From positions 62,001 through 126,000 of the forward strand of contig NZ_FNVT01000009.1 of NCBI RefSeq assembly GCF_900108335.1: a stretch of DNA of 64,000 bases. Reading direction: 5' to 3'. The translations under genes were made by a program, and so were the position numbers. The notes beneath the pieces are model-generated. The model was given only the letters and a program-made list of their open reading frames with translations, did not search any database and was not told the origin of the DNA. The DNA is from Nonomuraea solani (GTDB taxonomy: Bacteria > Actinomycetota > Actinomycetes > Streptosporangiales > Streptosporangiaceae). This document shows positions 1-6,869 of this stretch, piece by piece; within the stretch, counting starts at the first letter, position 1, and each line of letters opens with the position of its first letter.

Positions 1-372
1 GGCCTGCGCATCCTCGCGCGCGACGTCGAGGACGAGGAGCACAACACCACCCGGTTCGTGGTGCTCAGTCCAGACTTCGTCCAGGCGCCGCGCGGCGAGG
101 GCCCGGTGGTCACCTCGTTCGTCTTCAACGTCCGCAACCTGCCGGCGGCGCTCTACAAGGCGCTCGGCGGGTTCGCGACCAACGGCATCAACATGACCAA
201 GCTGGAGAGCTACATGGTCGGCGGCCACTTCGCCGCCACCCAGTTCCTCGCCGAGGTCGACGGGCACCCTGAGGACCCCGGGCTGAAGAACGCGCTGGAG
301 GAGCTGGCGTTCTTCACCACCGACGTGAAGATCCTCGGGGTCTACCCGGCCGACGCGTTCCGCGCCGACTGA
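1..372 (+). CDS. pheA: Prephenate dehydratase, C-terminal part (5' end outside window)
   Basis: The reading frame is open from base 1, so the gene enters from the left edge. The visible 123 residues are the end of the catalytic domain (DVEDEEHNTTRFVVLS, the conserved segment before the regulatory domain) followed by an ACT domain. The ACT domain contains FNVRNLPAALYKALGGFA and ESYMVGG, the latter corresponding to the phenylalanine-binding ESRP-type loop. The family converts prephenate to phenylpyruvate in phenylalanine biosynthesis and is feedback-inhibited through this ACT domain. The usual ESRP is ESYM here, so effector binding may be altered (inference). The gene is convergent with the secreted protein gene on the right, with a 24-bp gap. 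Confidence 0.93.
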   Translation, partial: GLRILARDVEDEEHNTTRFVVLSPDFVQAPRGEGPVVTSFVFNVRNLPAALYKALGGFATNGINMTKLESYMVGGHFAATQFLAEVDGHPEDPGLKNALEELAFFTTDVKILGVYPADAFRAD

Positions 373-396
373 GTCATCTCAAGACCGGCACCAGGG

Positions 397-1407
397 TCAG
401 TCGACGCAGATGAGGAACATGTCGAGGTCCCAGGGGTCGGCGAAGCCCGTCTCGTCCTCCGTGGCGATGCCGGTCGCCTTCGTCTGGTCGGCGTGCGGGA
501 TGAGCGCCGTGGGGACCACCTGGTTCTGCTTGCCACCGTTGCCTATGCCGGCGCCGAGCACGCGCTGGGCCGGATCCTGGCAGGCCACCACCGCCGTCTT
601 CGAGCTGGCCGAGTTCCCCAGGAGCTGGTTCGCGTTCTGCATGTTGTGGCCGGGCGGCGGATCGGCGCAGATGGCGTACGCGGTCAGCTTCCAGCGGCCG
701 GCGAATCCGTTCTCGTCCTCGTACGCGGTGGCGAACGCGTCGCCGATCTGCAGCCCGTGCTCGGTCAGCGCGACCTGACCCCTGCCGCCGTCGACGCGGC
801 CGCCCCCGCCGAGCACCACCTTGCCCGCCGGGCAGAACACCGTCTCGGCGGTGGTGAACGCCGAGGCGACCGGCGCGGAGGCCTGCCGGTACGTCAGGCC
901 GGGCAGCGGATCGGCGCACACCGCGTACACGCGCAGCCGCCACGCACCCGGGAAGCCGCCGCCGGCCTCGTGCGCCGCGGCCTCGAACGACGACCGGCCG
1001 TTGTTGCCGCTCGCCGGCAGCGGCTGGAGCCTGGTGAGCACGACCCGGGCCCGGGCGCCCGGCGCCTGCCCACTGGCGCCGTCCTCTATGGACGCTCCGC
1101 CGCTGACCACCCGCTTGCCGCGCGGGCACGTCGCGCGTTTCTTCTTCTCGCTCGCCGAGTTCTTCGCCGTGTGCGCCGACACGCGTACGACGTCGATCGC
1201 CGCCGAATGTGCGACAGCGGGCGCCGACGAGTGTGCGACGCCGGTCGCCGACGATTGTGCGACGCCGGTCGCCGACGATTGTGCGACGCCGATCACCGCC
1301 GAATGTGCGACGCCGGTCGCAGACGATCGGGCGGCGGCGGGCGCCGTCAGGTGGGTCAGGAACAGCAGCGTAACGGCCGTGCAACCTGAGATTCGAGACG
1401 TGAGCAT
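397..1407 (-). CDS. Secreted protein with 8-residue tandem repeats and three Cys-containing repeats
   Basis: 336 residues; ATG at 1407 is preceded by a GAGGAGG ribosome-binding site. Residues 1-26 form a signal peptide with a hydrophobic TAVTLLFLTHL core and an A-x-A-like cleavage site. Residues 28-73 are a low-complexity tract of six 8-residue units of the type SSATGVAQ. The rest contains three repeats of about 75 residues. The first two start with CP-x-GK-xV-xGGG and the third with a diverged CQDPAQRVLGAG. They close with YAVCADP, YAICADP and FLICVD, suggesting one disulfide per repeat. I do not recognise a characterised family; similar repeat proteins are common in actinomycete secretomes. 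A surface or extracellular role is inferred only from the signal peptide and cysteines. Confidence 0.8.
   Translation of the reverse strand: MLTSRISGCTAVTLLFLTHLTAPAAARSSATGVAHSAVIGVAQSSATGVAQSSATGVAHSSAPAVAHSAAIDVVRVSAHTAKNSASEKKKRATCPRGKRVVSGGASIEDGASGQAPGARARVVLTRLQPLPASGNNGRSSFEAAAHEAGGGFPGAWRLRVYAVCADPLPGLTYRQASAPVASAFTTAETVFCPAGKVVLGGGGRVDGGRGQVALTEHGLQIGDAFATAYEDENGFAGRWKLTAYAICADPPPGHNMQNANQLLGNSASSKTAVVACQDPAQRVLGAGIGNGGKQNQVVPTALIPHADQTKATGIATEDETGFADPWDLDMFLICVD
1189..1326. repeat. 24-bp in-frame tandem repeat (about 6 copies)
   Basis: The core unit reads TGTGCGACGCCGGTCGCCGA plus four bases, repeated with few changes. It encodes the Ala/Ser/Thr/Val-rich octapeptide repeat just after the signal peptide of the secreted protein. 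The period is a multiple of three, so copy number can change without breaking the frame. Confidence 0.85.
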
Positions 1408-1502
1408 GATCGACCTCCTCGGGTCACTCCCGGGGAGGTTATGCGGGCGGCCCGATGGCTCGCGTCAGGGTCGGGCCGAGGGGAATCCCTAATCGAGGCT
1501 TC

Positions 1503-1988
1503 TCAGAGGAGGGGTTCGGCGGCGGAACCCGGCATGGCGTCTCCCTTGTCCCCGGAGGCGACGCCGGAGGACACGCGGAAGCGCAACCGGGACTGTCCGC
1601 CCGGATGATCGACCGTGACGTCGCGGCAGATGCGCTGGATGATCCACAGACCCATGCCGCGGATGGCGCGGGGATCCGGCGCGCGATCAAGGTGGTACGG
1701 CTCCAGGGTGCCGCCCGAGTCGACGATCTCGACCTGTACGCCGGTGCCGTCTTCCACCAACGTGGCCGTCCCCGTCGATCCACCATGTTCGAGAGCGTTG
1801 GACGCGGCCTCGTTGACGGTGATCACCAGGTCCTGGAGCGCGTCGCCCCGCAGGCCGTGAGCCATGCCGAACAGCTCGACCCGCTCTCGGAGAAGGGCAA
1901 GATCGCCGGTCAGCGGCCAGCGTTGGCGATGCCCGAGAGTCATGCTCCTCACCGCCCGTGGAGGGGACACCTGAAACGAGCCCAACAC
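1503..1988 (-). CDS. Anti-sigma factor-type serine kinase / HATPase (RsbW-like)
   Basis: 161 residues with the GHKL ATPase fold of the RsbW/SpoIIAB-like regulators. The N-box NEAASNALEHGG (Mg-ATP binding), the VDSGG G1 region and the RGMGLWIIQRIC G2/lid region are all present. Family members bind a sigma factor or phosphorylate an anti-sigma antagonist; many actinomycete genomes carry dozens of orphan copies. No sigma factor or STAS antagonist gene is adjacent, so the partner is unknown. An alternative ATG (MTLGHRQRW) lies 15 codons in; the N-terminal extension before it looks poorly conserved, so the true start may be there. Confidence 0.85.
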   Translation of the reverse strand: MLGSFQVSPPRAVRSMTLGHRQRWPLTGDLALLRERVELFGMAHGLRGDALQDLVITVNEAASNALEHGGSTGTATLVEDGTGVQVEIVDSGGTLEPYHLDRAPDPRAIRGMGLWIIQRICRDVTVDHPGGQSRLRFRVSSGVASGDKGDAMPGSAAEPLL

Positions 1989-2056
1989 CCCAGTATGCCG
2001 CGTATCCCCTCGATTCGGACACGCATGACCTCAAGTGCCCGCGCCCGGCACGGAGA

Positions 2057-2085
2057 TTGACGGCCGCGCACCTGAAATGTAGACC
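2057..2085 (+). promoter_or_regulatory. Putative sigma-70-type promoter giving a leaderless methyltransferase mRNA
   Basis: TTGACG (2057-2062), a 17-bp spacer and TAGACC (2080-2085). Transcription would start at or within a base or two of the ATG at 2093. This fits the absence of a convincing Shine-Dalgarno sequence there. Leaderless mRNAs are common in actinomycetes. Confidence 0.4.
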
Positions 2086-2092
2086 GGGTCGT

Positions 2093-2821
2093 ATGAGCCA
2101 GTTCGAGGAACTCGCTGCGCTTTATGAGGACATGGCCCTGCTGCCGTGGCGAAAGGATCTGGAGATTCCGACGGTTCTGGCGCTGATCGGCGACCTGTCG
2201 GACCGCGATGTGCTCGACATCGGCTCCGGATCAGGGGTCTACTGCCGGCGACTCGCTCGGCAGGGCGCCCGCCGGGTGGTCGGCCTTGATGAGGCCGAGG
2301 GAATGCTGGAGTACGCCCGGAGCAGGGAGCGGGCCGAGCCGCTCGGCATCGAATACGTGGCCGGGGCTTTACCCGCCGAAATGCACGGCGCGTTCGACCT
2401 CGTACTCGGTGTATATGTGCTTCCCTACGCCACGACCACAGGCGAATTGCTGGAATTGTGCCGGACGGCCGCCGAGGCGCTGCGGCCGGGAGGGCGGTTC
2501 GTGACCCTGCCGGTGCACCCGGACTACCACGGCGATCCCGAATACTATGCCTCCTACGGCTTCCGGCTGCATTCGGAACACCCCCGGGAGGATGCCGCCC
2601 CGGTCACTCTCGATTTGCGGTTCGGCGCTCATGACGTGACCGTGACCGCCCGCTACTGGACCGGCGAAACCCTGGAAGACGTCCTCAAGGCGGCGGGCTT
2701 CTCGACCGTGGAATGGCGGAATCATCAGGTGAGCCAGGCGGGCGTGGCGGAATTCGGCGAGGAGTTCTTCCAGAAATATCTCAGCGTGCCGCACGCGGCC
2801 ATCCTCGACTGCGGGAAGTAG
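2093..2821 (+). CDS. Class I SAM-dependent methyltransferase
   Basis: 242 residues. The SAM-binding motif I VLDIGSGSGVYCRRLA is followed by GLDEAEGMLEYAR (acidic end of beta-2) and a DLVLGVYVLPYA motif IV-like segment. This is the standard ordering of a class I methyltransferase, about the usual size for small-molecule enzymes. The start at 2093 begins the conserved MSQFEELAALYEDM segment; the frame is open upstream but with non-conserved sequence, and the promoter would make the mRNA leaderless. It is convergent with the flavin-oxidoreductase-like operon and lies at the left border of the biosynthetic cluster, so it may be a tailoring enzyme (inference). The substrate cannot be predicted. 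Confidence 0.85.
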   Translation: MSQFEELAALYEDMALLPWRKDLEIPTVLALIGDLSDRDVLDIGSGSGVYCRRLARQGARRVVGLDEAEGMLEYARSRERAEPLGIEYVAGALPAEMHGAFDLVLGVYVLPYATTTGELLELCRTAAEALRPGGRFVTLPVHPDYHGDPEYYASYGFRLHSEHPREDAAPVTLDLRFGAHDVTVTARYWTGETLEDVLKAAGFSTVEWRNHQVSQAGVAEFGEEFFQKYLSVPHAAILDCGK

Positions 2822-2827
2822 CCGGAG

Positions 2828-3340
2828 TCAGCCGTTCAGGGCGTCGAGAGGCACCTCGATCCGCTGGTCGTGCTTGTCCTGCAACCACCGGTCGATGTCG
2901 AGCAGCCACCACTGCCGGACGTCCATGACGTAGAAACGCCGGGGCCCGTCACCGCTGAACTCGGACGTGGGCAGCAGCCATTCCCGGCGCACCGTCTCGT
3001 CGGGGAAGTTCAGTTCGTAGTAGAGCCGATGGCATTCCGCCAGGTCGCCGTCGCCCACCTCGTGTGCCTCCCCGGTGAGCTGGGCGCCGTCCAGGCCGAA
3101 ACCGGGCAGGCCGGTCATGAACAACGAGGCGGCGGTGTCCGGGTGGGCGGACAGGAACCGCGAATGCCGGGCGTCGCGCAGCGAATACCACAGCAGCCGC
3201 AGCGGCGAGCGGAGCGGTACGAAGTTCACGGTGGAGGCCCAGGGACCTTTCGGGCCCTGGGTGGCCAGGGTGACGAAGCGTGCGTTGTCGAGCAGGTAGG
3301 TGCTGCGTTCGATGAGCGTTTCGCGGTCGGTCATGGTCAT
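2828..3340 (-). CDS. Pyridoxamine-phosphate-oxidase-like FMN-binding split-barrel protein
   Basis: 170 residues. The N-terminal half has the split-barrel pattern ARFVTLATQGPKGPWASTVNFVP followed by a basic YSLRDARHSRFLSAHPD segment typical of FMN-binding PNPOx-like proteins (general stress protein 26 type), which bind FMN or a related cofactor. It starts at the first ATG of MTMTDRE, with GGCGGAGG upstream, and overlaps the stop of the upstream gene by 4 bp, so the two are translationally coupled. It is the last gene of a three-gene minus-strand operon with a dimeric-barrel-like protein and a GNAT/FemAB-like protein. A redox tailoring or detoxification role is possible; the cofactor is inferred from family only. 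Confidence 0.75.
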   Translation of the reverse strand: MTMTDRETLIERSTYLLDNARFVTLATQGPKGPWASTVNFVPLRSPLRLLWYSLRDARHSRFLSAHPDTAASLFMTGLPGFGLDGAQLTGEAHEVGDGDLAECHRLYYELNFPDETVRREWLLPTSEFSGDGPRRFYVMDVRQWWLLDIDRWLQDKHDQRIEVPLDALNG

Positions 3341-3687
3341 TCGCCTCCGCCGGCCGACATGGTCGCGGGGGGATCGTTCAGCAGGCGGGCCTCCAGTAGC
3401 TCCCACCATTCCTCCTGGCTGGTCCGCCGGCGCTCCCAGGCCGGATCCTGTCCGCGGCGGGCGACCTCCTGCCGGTAACGTCCCCAGGCCGACTCGTCGG
3501 CGAAGGTGACGAAATGCTCCAGGCTGTGGACTTCGGGGCCGACGGTGCAGACGTACCACTTGGTGTCCTCGACCATGTCGAGCCCCGAGTAGAACCAGGT
3601 TTGGCGTTGCCCGGCCCACTCCCAGAACGCGCGCATGTCGCTGTTGGCCTTCTGGGTCAGCCTCAGGCGATAGACCAGATGCAGCAT
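3337..3687 (-). CDS. Small protein, probable dimeric alpha/beta-barrel (NIPSNAP/EthD-like)
   Basis: 116 residues starting MLHLVYRLRL, with GAGGAG at a good distance upstream of the ATG at 3687; a second ATG six codons earlier is possible. The beta-strand opening, HFVTFADESAWGRYRQ helix region and Trp/Tyr-rich middle (WEWAGQRQTWFYS) resemble small ferredoxin-like dimeric barrels acting as monooxygenases or cyclases, but I cannot name the family firmly. It sits between the FMN-protein gene (4-bp overlap) and the GNAT-like gene (17 bp upstream), so it is part of a coupled operon at the edge of the cluster. Confidence 0.6.
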   Translation of the reverse strand: MLHLVYRLRLTQKANSDMRAFWEWAGQRQTWFYSGLDMVEDTKWYVCTVGPEVHSLEHFVTFADESAWGRYRQEVARRGQDPAWERRRTSQEEWWELLEARLLNDPPATMSAGGGE

Positions 3688-3704
3688 CGTTCGTCTCCTC
3701 TTCA

Positions 3705-4889
3705 TCACTTGTCGCGTGGGCGGCGGCGTGGGAACCAGCGGTTCCAGTGCGAACTGATGGCGTCGCGGCGGTGCTGGAAGCGCCGCCAGAATGTGGTCGC
3801 GTACCGCTCGTTGTGCGTTTCCACCGCCTTTTCCGGCGGCCACTCGTTTTCCGTGGGTGCCACGACCGCCGCCTGCGGAGTGAGCACCGCGCCCCGGCGG
3901 GCCTTGATGTCCAGGGCGGAGGTGGACAGGTGGTAATGGTGGAATTCGTGCTGGGCGGCGAAATCCAGTGCCAGGGAATAGACCAGCACGTGATATTCCG
4001 ATGCCGGGCGAGCCGCGGCATAGTCGAAGCCGAAGTAGCGGGCGTACAGATGTCCTCGGAAGCCGTAGCACACCAGCACGGCGATGGTGCGGCCGTCGCG
4101 GCGGCAGACACCGGCGATGGCCTGATCCAGGACGCCGCTGCGCCGTTGCGCGTCGAAGGAGCGGTGCATCCAGTCGGCCCCCTGGTCGCTGCCGTAACGA
4201 CTGCGGTTCTGGGCGATCAGCCGCGCCGCGTCACCGGCGACGGGGTCGTCCACCGGAACCCAGGTCACGGTGTTGCCCGCGGCGTGGAATTTCCGCAGCT
4301 CGGCCCGGCGCTTGAGCCGATCCTTCCTGCTGAGCCCTTCCAGCCATTCGCCGAGCCCGCCGGGCGGCACCTCCATCTCGGCGTCGGCCGAGTGCAGCAG
4401 CGCGTACGCCTCGGGGTGCGAGGAGGCGAGCTCGTCGGCGGCCGGCGCCGGAACGTAGGGCATGACGACTCCCGCCAGCCGGCGTTCGGCCGCCAGCCCG
4501 TGCGCGTGGTCCAGCAGCGCCCGCAGCACCGCGTCGGGCCGGCGGGCGTGCGTCGACACCAGCAGGCCGTTGCTCACGCTGCGGTGTGCGCCCAGCCAGA
4601 GAAAGTGGCTGTCCCACTCGCCCGGAACGTCGGAGAACTGGTCGGGCAGGTCGAACAGCCCCGGCTCACCATGCTCACCGCCCCAGACGGGCAGGGCGCC
4701 GACCAGTTCGCCCTTCTGGCAGGCGACGACGATGAGGTGCGGCCCGTGCAGGTATTCGAGGCTGAGCAGCCAGGAATGGCTGTGGTAGAAGTTGTCGTCG
4801 GTCACCAGCCGGTCCCATTCCGCCGGCTGGAGTTCGGTGATGCTTTCGACGGTTCGCACGCTGATGGTCTCGTCCCGAATGGCGACCAA
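3705..4889 (-). CDS. GNAT-fold acyltransferase of the FemAB / BioF2-like (CelD-like) family
   Basis: About 394 residues. Recognisable segments are FYHSHSWLLSLEYLHGPHLIVVACQKGELVGALPV near the N-terminus and the C-terminal HLYARYFGFDYAAARPASEYHVLVYS / HYHLSTSALDIKARRG block of the double-GNAT family. The family attaches amino-acyl or acyl groups to peptidoglycan, polysaccharide or small-molecule acceptors. The TTG at 4889 (LVAIRDETIS) is chosen because AAGGAAGG lies 7 nt upstream. The only in-frame ATGs (5018, 5024) would overlap the divergent gene and the shared operator. A palindrome GTTCC-N7-GGAAC lies 69 bp upstream, linking the operon to the cluster. A tailoring acyl transfer is inferred. 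Confidence 0.7.
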   Translation of the reverse strand: MVAIRDETISVRTVESITELQPAEWDRLVTDDNFYHSHSWLLSLEYLHGPHLIVVACQKGELVGALPVWGGEHGEPGLFDLPDQFSDVPGEWDSHFLWLGAHRSVSNGLLVSTHARRPDAVLRALLDHAHGLAAERRLAGVVMPYVPAPAADELASSHPEAYALLHSADAEMEVPPGGLGEWLEGLSRKDRLKRRAELRKFHAAGNTVTWVPVDDPVAGDAARLIAQNRSRYGSDQGADWMHRSFDAQRRSGVLDQAIAGVCRRDGRTIAVLVCYGFRGHLYARYFGFDYAAARPASEYHVLVYSLALDFAAQHEFHHYHLSTSALDIKARRGAVLTPQAAVVAPTENEWPPEKAVETHNERYATTFWRRFQHRRDAISSHWNRWFPRRRPRDK

Positions 4890-4957
4890 GGTGATGCCTT
4901 CCTTTTCCGGTGCCAGATACGCACCATAGAAAGCTCCCTTCTTTCGGCGAAGCGGTC

Positions 4958-4974
4958 GTTCCGCCGGTTGGAAC
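4958..4974. promoter_or_regulatory. Palindromic operator GTTCC-N7-GGAAC, site 1
   Basis: GTTCCGCCGGTTGGAAC, a perfect 5-bp inverted repeat with a 7-bp spacer, lies between the divergent GNAT-like operon and the IspH-like gene, 43 bp before the ATG at 5017. The same architecture recurs before the SARP fusion gene and in the central divergent promoter. Confidence 0.6.
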
Positions 4975-5016
4975 AACCGCTGGGCCGGGGCCGGGCGGGA
5001 CCCTACGGTCACTGGC

Positions 5017-5364
5017 ATGAGCACTCAACGGCTCCTGAGCACGCGCCGGATCCTGCTCGCCACGCCACCCGGCTGCGCCCGCGCCGAGCGCGCCGTCGAG
5101 ATCGTCGCTCCCCACAGTGACGTGGTCCTCGTGATCGGCTCGGGCGACGACGCCCCGGGCTTGATCGAGGTCGCCCGCCGGTACGGCGCCGGCTCCGCCC
5201 ACCTGATCGGCGGCGCAGCGGACCTGCGCGGCGAATGGCTGCCCGCGGACGGCATCATCGGCGTCACCGCCGGCGCCTCCGCCCCCGGCTCCCTCGTGCG
5301 CGAGCTCCTCGGCACCCTCGCGCGCCACGGCTACACCGACATCGAAGGACTGACCGCGTCATGA
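5017..5364 (+). CDS. Internally deleted IspH/LytB-like mini-protein
   Basis: 115 residues. The N-terminus RILLATPPGCARAERAVEIV matches the first strand and helix of IspH (family pattern LLA-PRG-x-CAGVDRA-x-E-V). The next residues jump straight to the last domain: VVLVIGSGDDAPGLIEVARR and GIIGVTAGASAPGSLVRE, matching the family VVGS-NSSN and GVTAGAS-P motifs. IspH enzymes are about 310 residues; roughly 190 central residues, including two of the three [4Fe-4S] cysteines and catalytic Glu/His residues, are absent. The NSSN substrate loop is also changed. Isoprenoid reductase activity is therefore very unlikely. It overlaps the next gene by ATGA and has its own operator and start, so it looks expressed rather than decayed. 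Function unknown. Confidence 0.7.
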   Translation: MSTQRLLSTRRILLATPPGCARAERAVEIVAPHSDVVLVIGSGDDAPGLIEVARRYGAGSAHLIGGAADLRGEWLPADGIIGVTAGASAPGSLVRELLGTLARHGYTDIEGLTAS

Positions 5365-5765
5365 CGATCGGCGAATTCGCCCGTGCCTGGGCGCTCGCCT
5401 GGAACTCCCACGACTCCCGCCAGGTGCTGAGCCTGATGACCGACGACATCGTCTACAGCGACGACTACGCGCCGTCGGTCATGTACGGCCACGCCGACGT
5501 GGAGACCTGGCTCAAGGCGCTGTGGACGGCCTTCCCCGACCTGGAGTTCGAAATCCTCGGCGCATACGGCCCGCCGGACGGCTCGATCGGCGCGCTGCGC
5601 TGGCGGGCCCGCGCCACGCACCAGGGCGAGTTCGCCGGGGTCCCCGCGACCGGCCGGACCGTCGATGTGGTCGGCGCCGACTTCCACCAGTATCGCGACG
5701 GCCGGATGTGCCAGGTGCGCGGCATCTACGACCATCTGACGCTGATGCGCCAACTGGACATCTGA
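5361..5765 (+). CDS. SnoaL-like / NTF2-fold protein
   Basis: 134 residues with the NTF2-like cone pattern: FARAWALAWNSHDSRQVLSLMTDDIVY (helix plus strand), a middle WLKALWTAFPDLEFEIL segment and the terminal strand block DFHQYRDGRMCQVRGIYD. Relatives include polyketide cyclases and steroid-isomerase-like enzymes, though many are binding proteins without known activity. The ATG overlaps the IspH-like stop by 4 bp, so the two are coupled and should be co-expressed from the operator-bearing promoter. A second NTF2-like gene lies at 28770 in the same cluster. Substrate unknown. Confidence 0.78.
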   Translation: MTIGEFARAWALAWNSHDSRQVLSLMTDDIVYSDDYAPSVMYGHADVETWLKALWTAFPDLEFEILGAYGPPDGSIGALRWRARATHQGEFAGVPATGRTVDVVGADFHQYRDGRMCQVRGIYDHLTLMRQLDI

Positions 5766-5916
5766 CCCGCGAAACGGGCTACGCGACCCGATTCCCCATA
5801 ACGACCGATGCCTAAATTACCGGGCATTCAATAGATCATGGCGTTCATGTGTGCCGCCGAATTCGCAGGGCAAAGGACGAAGACGAACAAAATCATTCCG
5901 CGACAGGGGATCTCTC

Positions 5917-6735
5917 ATGCCCGGCTCGGCACGGCCTTCGCTCCGCTCCGTCGACAAAGCGATGATCGTACTCGATTACCTCGCACGTAAAGGTGGTCCC
6001 ACCAAACTGTCGGATATCGCGAGACACACTCAGATCGCCAAATCCACCGTCCACCGGCTGCTCTCCATTCTCGAATCCCACGACGCGGTCGGACGCCAGG
6101 GCACCACCTACGCGCTCGGCGCCAGGATGCAGCCGCTGGCGGAGGCCGCCGGGGGCGCCGGCCGTCGCCGCAGCCTCAAGCTGAAACGGCTGGTCACCCC
6201 TCAGATGGCGGAGTTGTTCGAGCTGACCCATCACGCGATCAGCCTGGCCGTGCTCCGGCACACGACCGTGCACTACCTGCAGACGATCCACCCCACCGCG
6301 TACATCCCCTATCTCGTGCGCACCGGCACGAGAGCACCCGCTCATTGCACCGCGGCGGGAAAACTGCTGCTGGCGTTCGACGGGCACGGGCGGCTCGACA
6401 CGGTCATAAATGACGGTCTTCCGGCTTTCACGGAGAAGACCATCACGGACGCGTTCGCTCTGAAGCGGGAAATGGCCGGCATCTGGCGTGCGGGAGTCGC
6501 GTTCTGCCGGGAGGAATATCTCGACGGATTCTCCGCGATCGCGGCGCCGATCAATGGCAGGCGCGGAAACACGATCGCCTGTCTCACCGTTTCCGGGCCG
6601 GCGGATCAGCTCGACTTTCCGCATACCGAGCCGCTGCTGCGCCGGGCCGCTTACGCGGCCTCTCTGGCGGCCCGCGGCGGCCGGCTCGCCACCGGCCGCC
6701 TGCCCGGTGAGCGAGCGGGACGCCTGCCCGGATGA
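5917..6735 (+). CDS. IclR-family transcriptional regulator (probable cluster regulator)
   Basis: 272 residues from the ATG at 5917, with AGGGGA seven bases upstream. The N-terminal winged helix SVDKAMIVLDYLARKGG...LSDIARHTQIAKSTVHRLLSILE and the C-terminal effector domain (THHAISLAVLRHTTVHYLQTI, GTRAPAHCTAAGKLLLAF, FCREEYLDGFSAIAAPI) are complete. IclR proteins bind short palindromes as dimers or tetramers and usually sense small carboxylic acids. The tandem GTTCC-N7-GGAAC sites found at cluster promoters suit such a protein; this link is inference. The last codons (GERAGRLPG) and the stop lie inside a 25-bp tandem repeat, so the natural C-terminus has been rewritten by the repeat. Confidence 0.88.
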   Translation: MPGSARPSLRSVDKAMIVLDYLARKGGPTKLSDIARHTQIAKSTVHRLLSILESHDAVGRQGTTYALGARMQPLAEAAGGAGRRRSLKLKRLVTPQMAELFELTHHAISLAVLRHTTVHYLQTIHPTAYIPYLVRTGTRAPAHCTAAGKLLLAFDGHGRLDTVINDGLPAFTEKTITDAFALKREMAGIWRAGVAFCREEYLDGFSAIAAPINGRRGNTIACLTVSGPADQLDFPHTEPLLRRAAYAASLAARGGRLATGRLPGERAGRLPG

Positions 6736-6865
6736 GCGAGCCGAACGCCTGCCCGGATGAGCGAGCCGAACGCCTGCCCGGATGAGCGAGCCGAACGCCT
6801 GCCCGGATGAGCGAGCCGAACGCCTGCCCGGATGAGCGAGCCGGACGCCTGCCCGGATGAGCGAA
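6697..6865. repeat. 25-bp tandem repeat array between convergent genes
   Basis: The unit starts CGCCTGCCCGGATGAGCGAG and ends CCGAA. Full copies start at 6721, 6746, 6771, 6796 and 6821 (the last with one change). A degenerate 24-bp copy precedes them and a partial copy follows at 6846-6865. The array spans the IclR stop codon and ends 4 bp before the acyl-CoA oxidase stop. The period is not a multiple of three and each unit carries TGA, so all frames are closed. Confidence 0.9.
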
Positions 6866-6869
6866 ATGG

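Noticed and set aside
5017..5364. Functional IspH (isoprenoid biosynthesis)
   Set aside because: Two of three cluster-binding cysteines and the central domain are missing; it cannot bind the [4Fe-4S] cluster in the usual way.
6697..6865. CRISPR array
   Set aside because: The 25-bp units are directly abutting with no unique spacers, and no cas genes are in the window.
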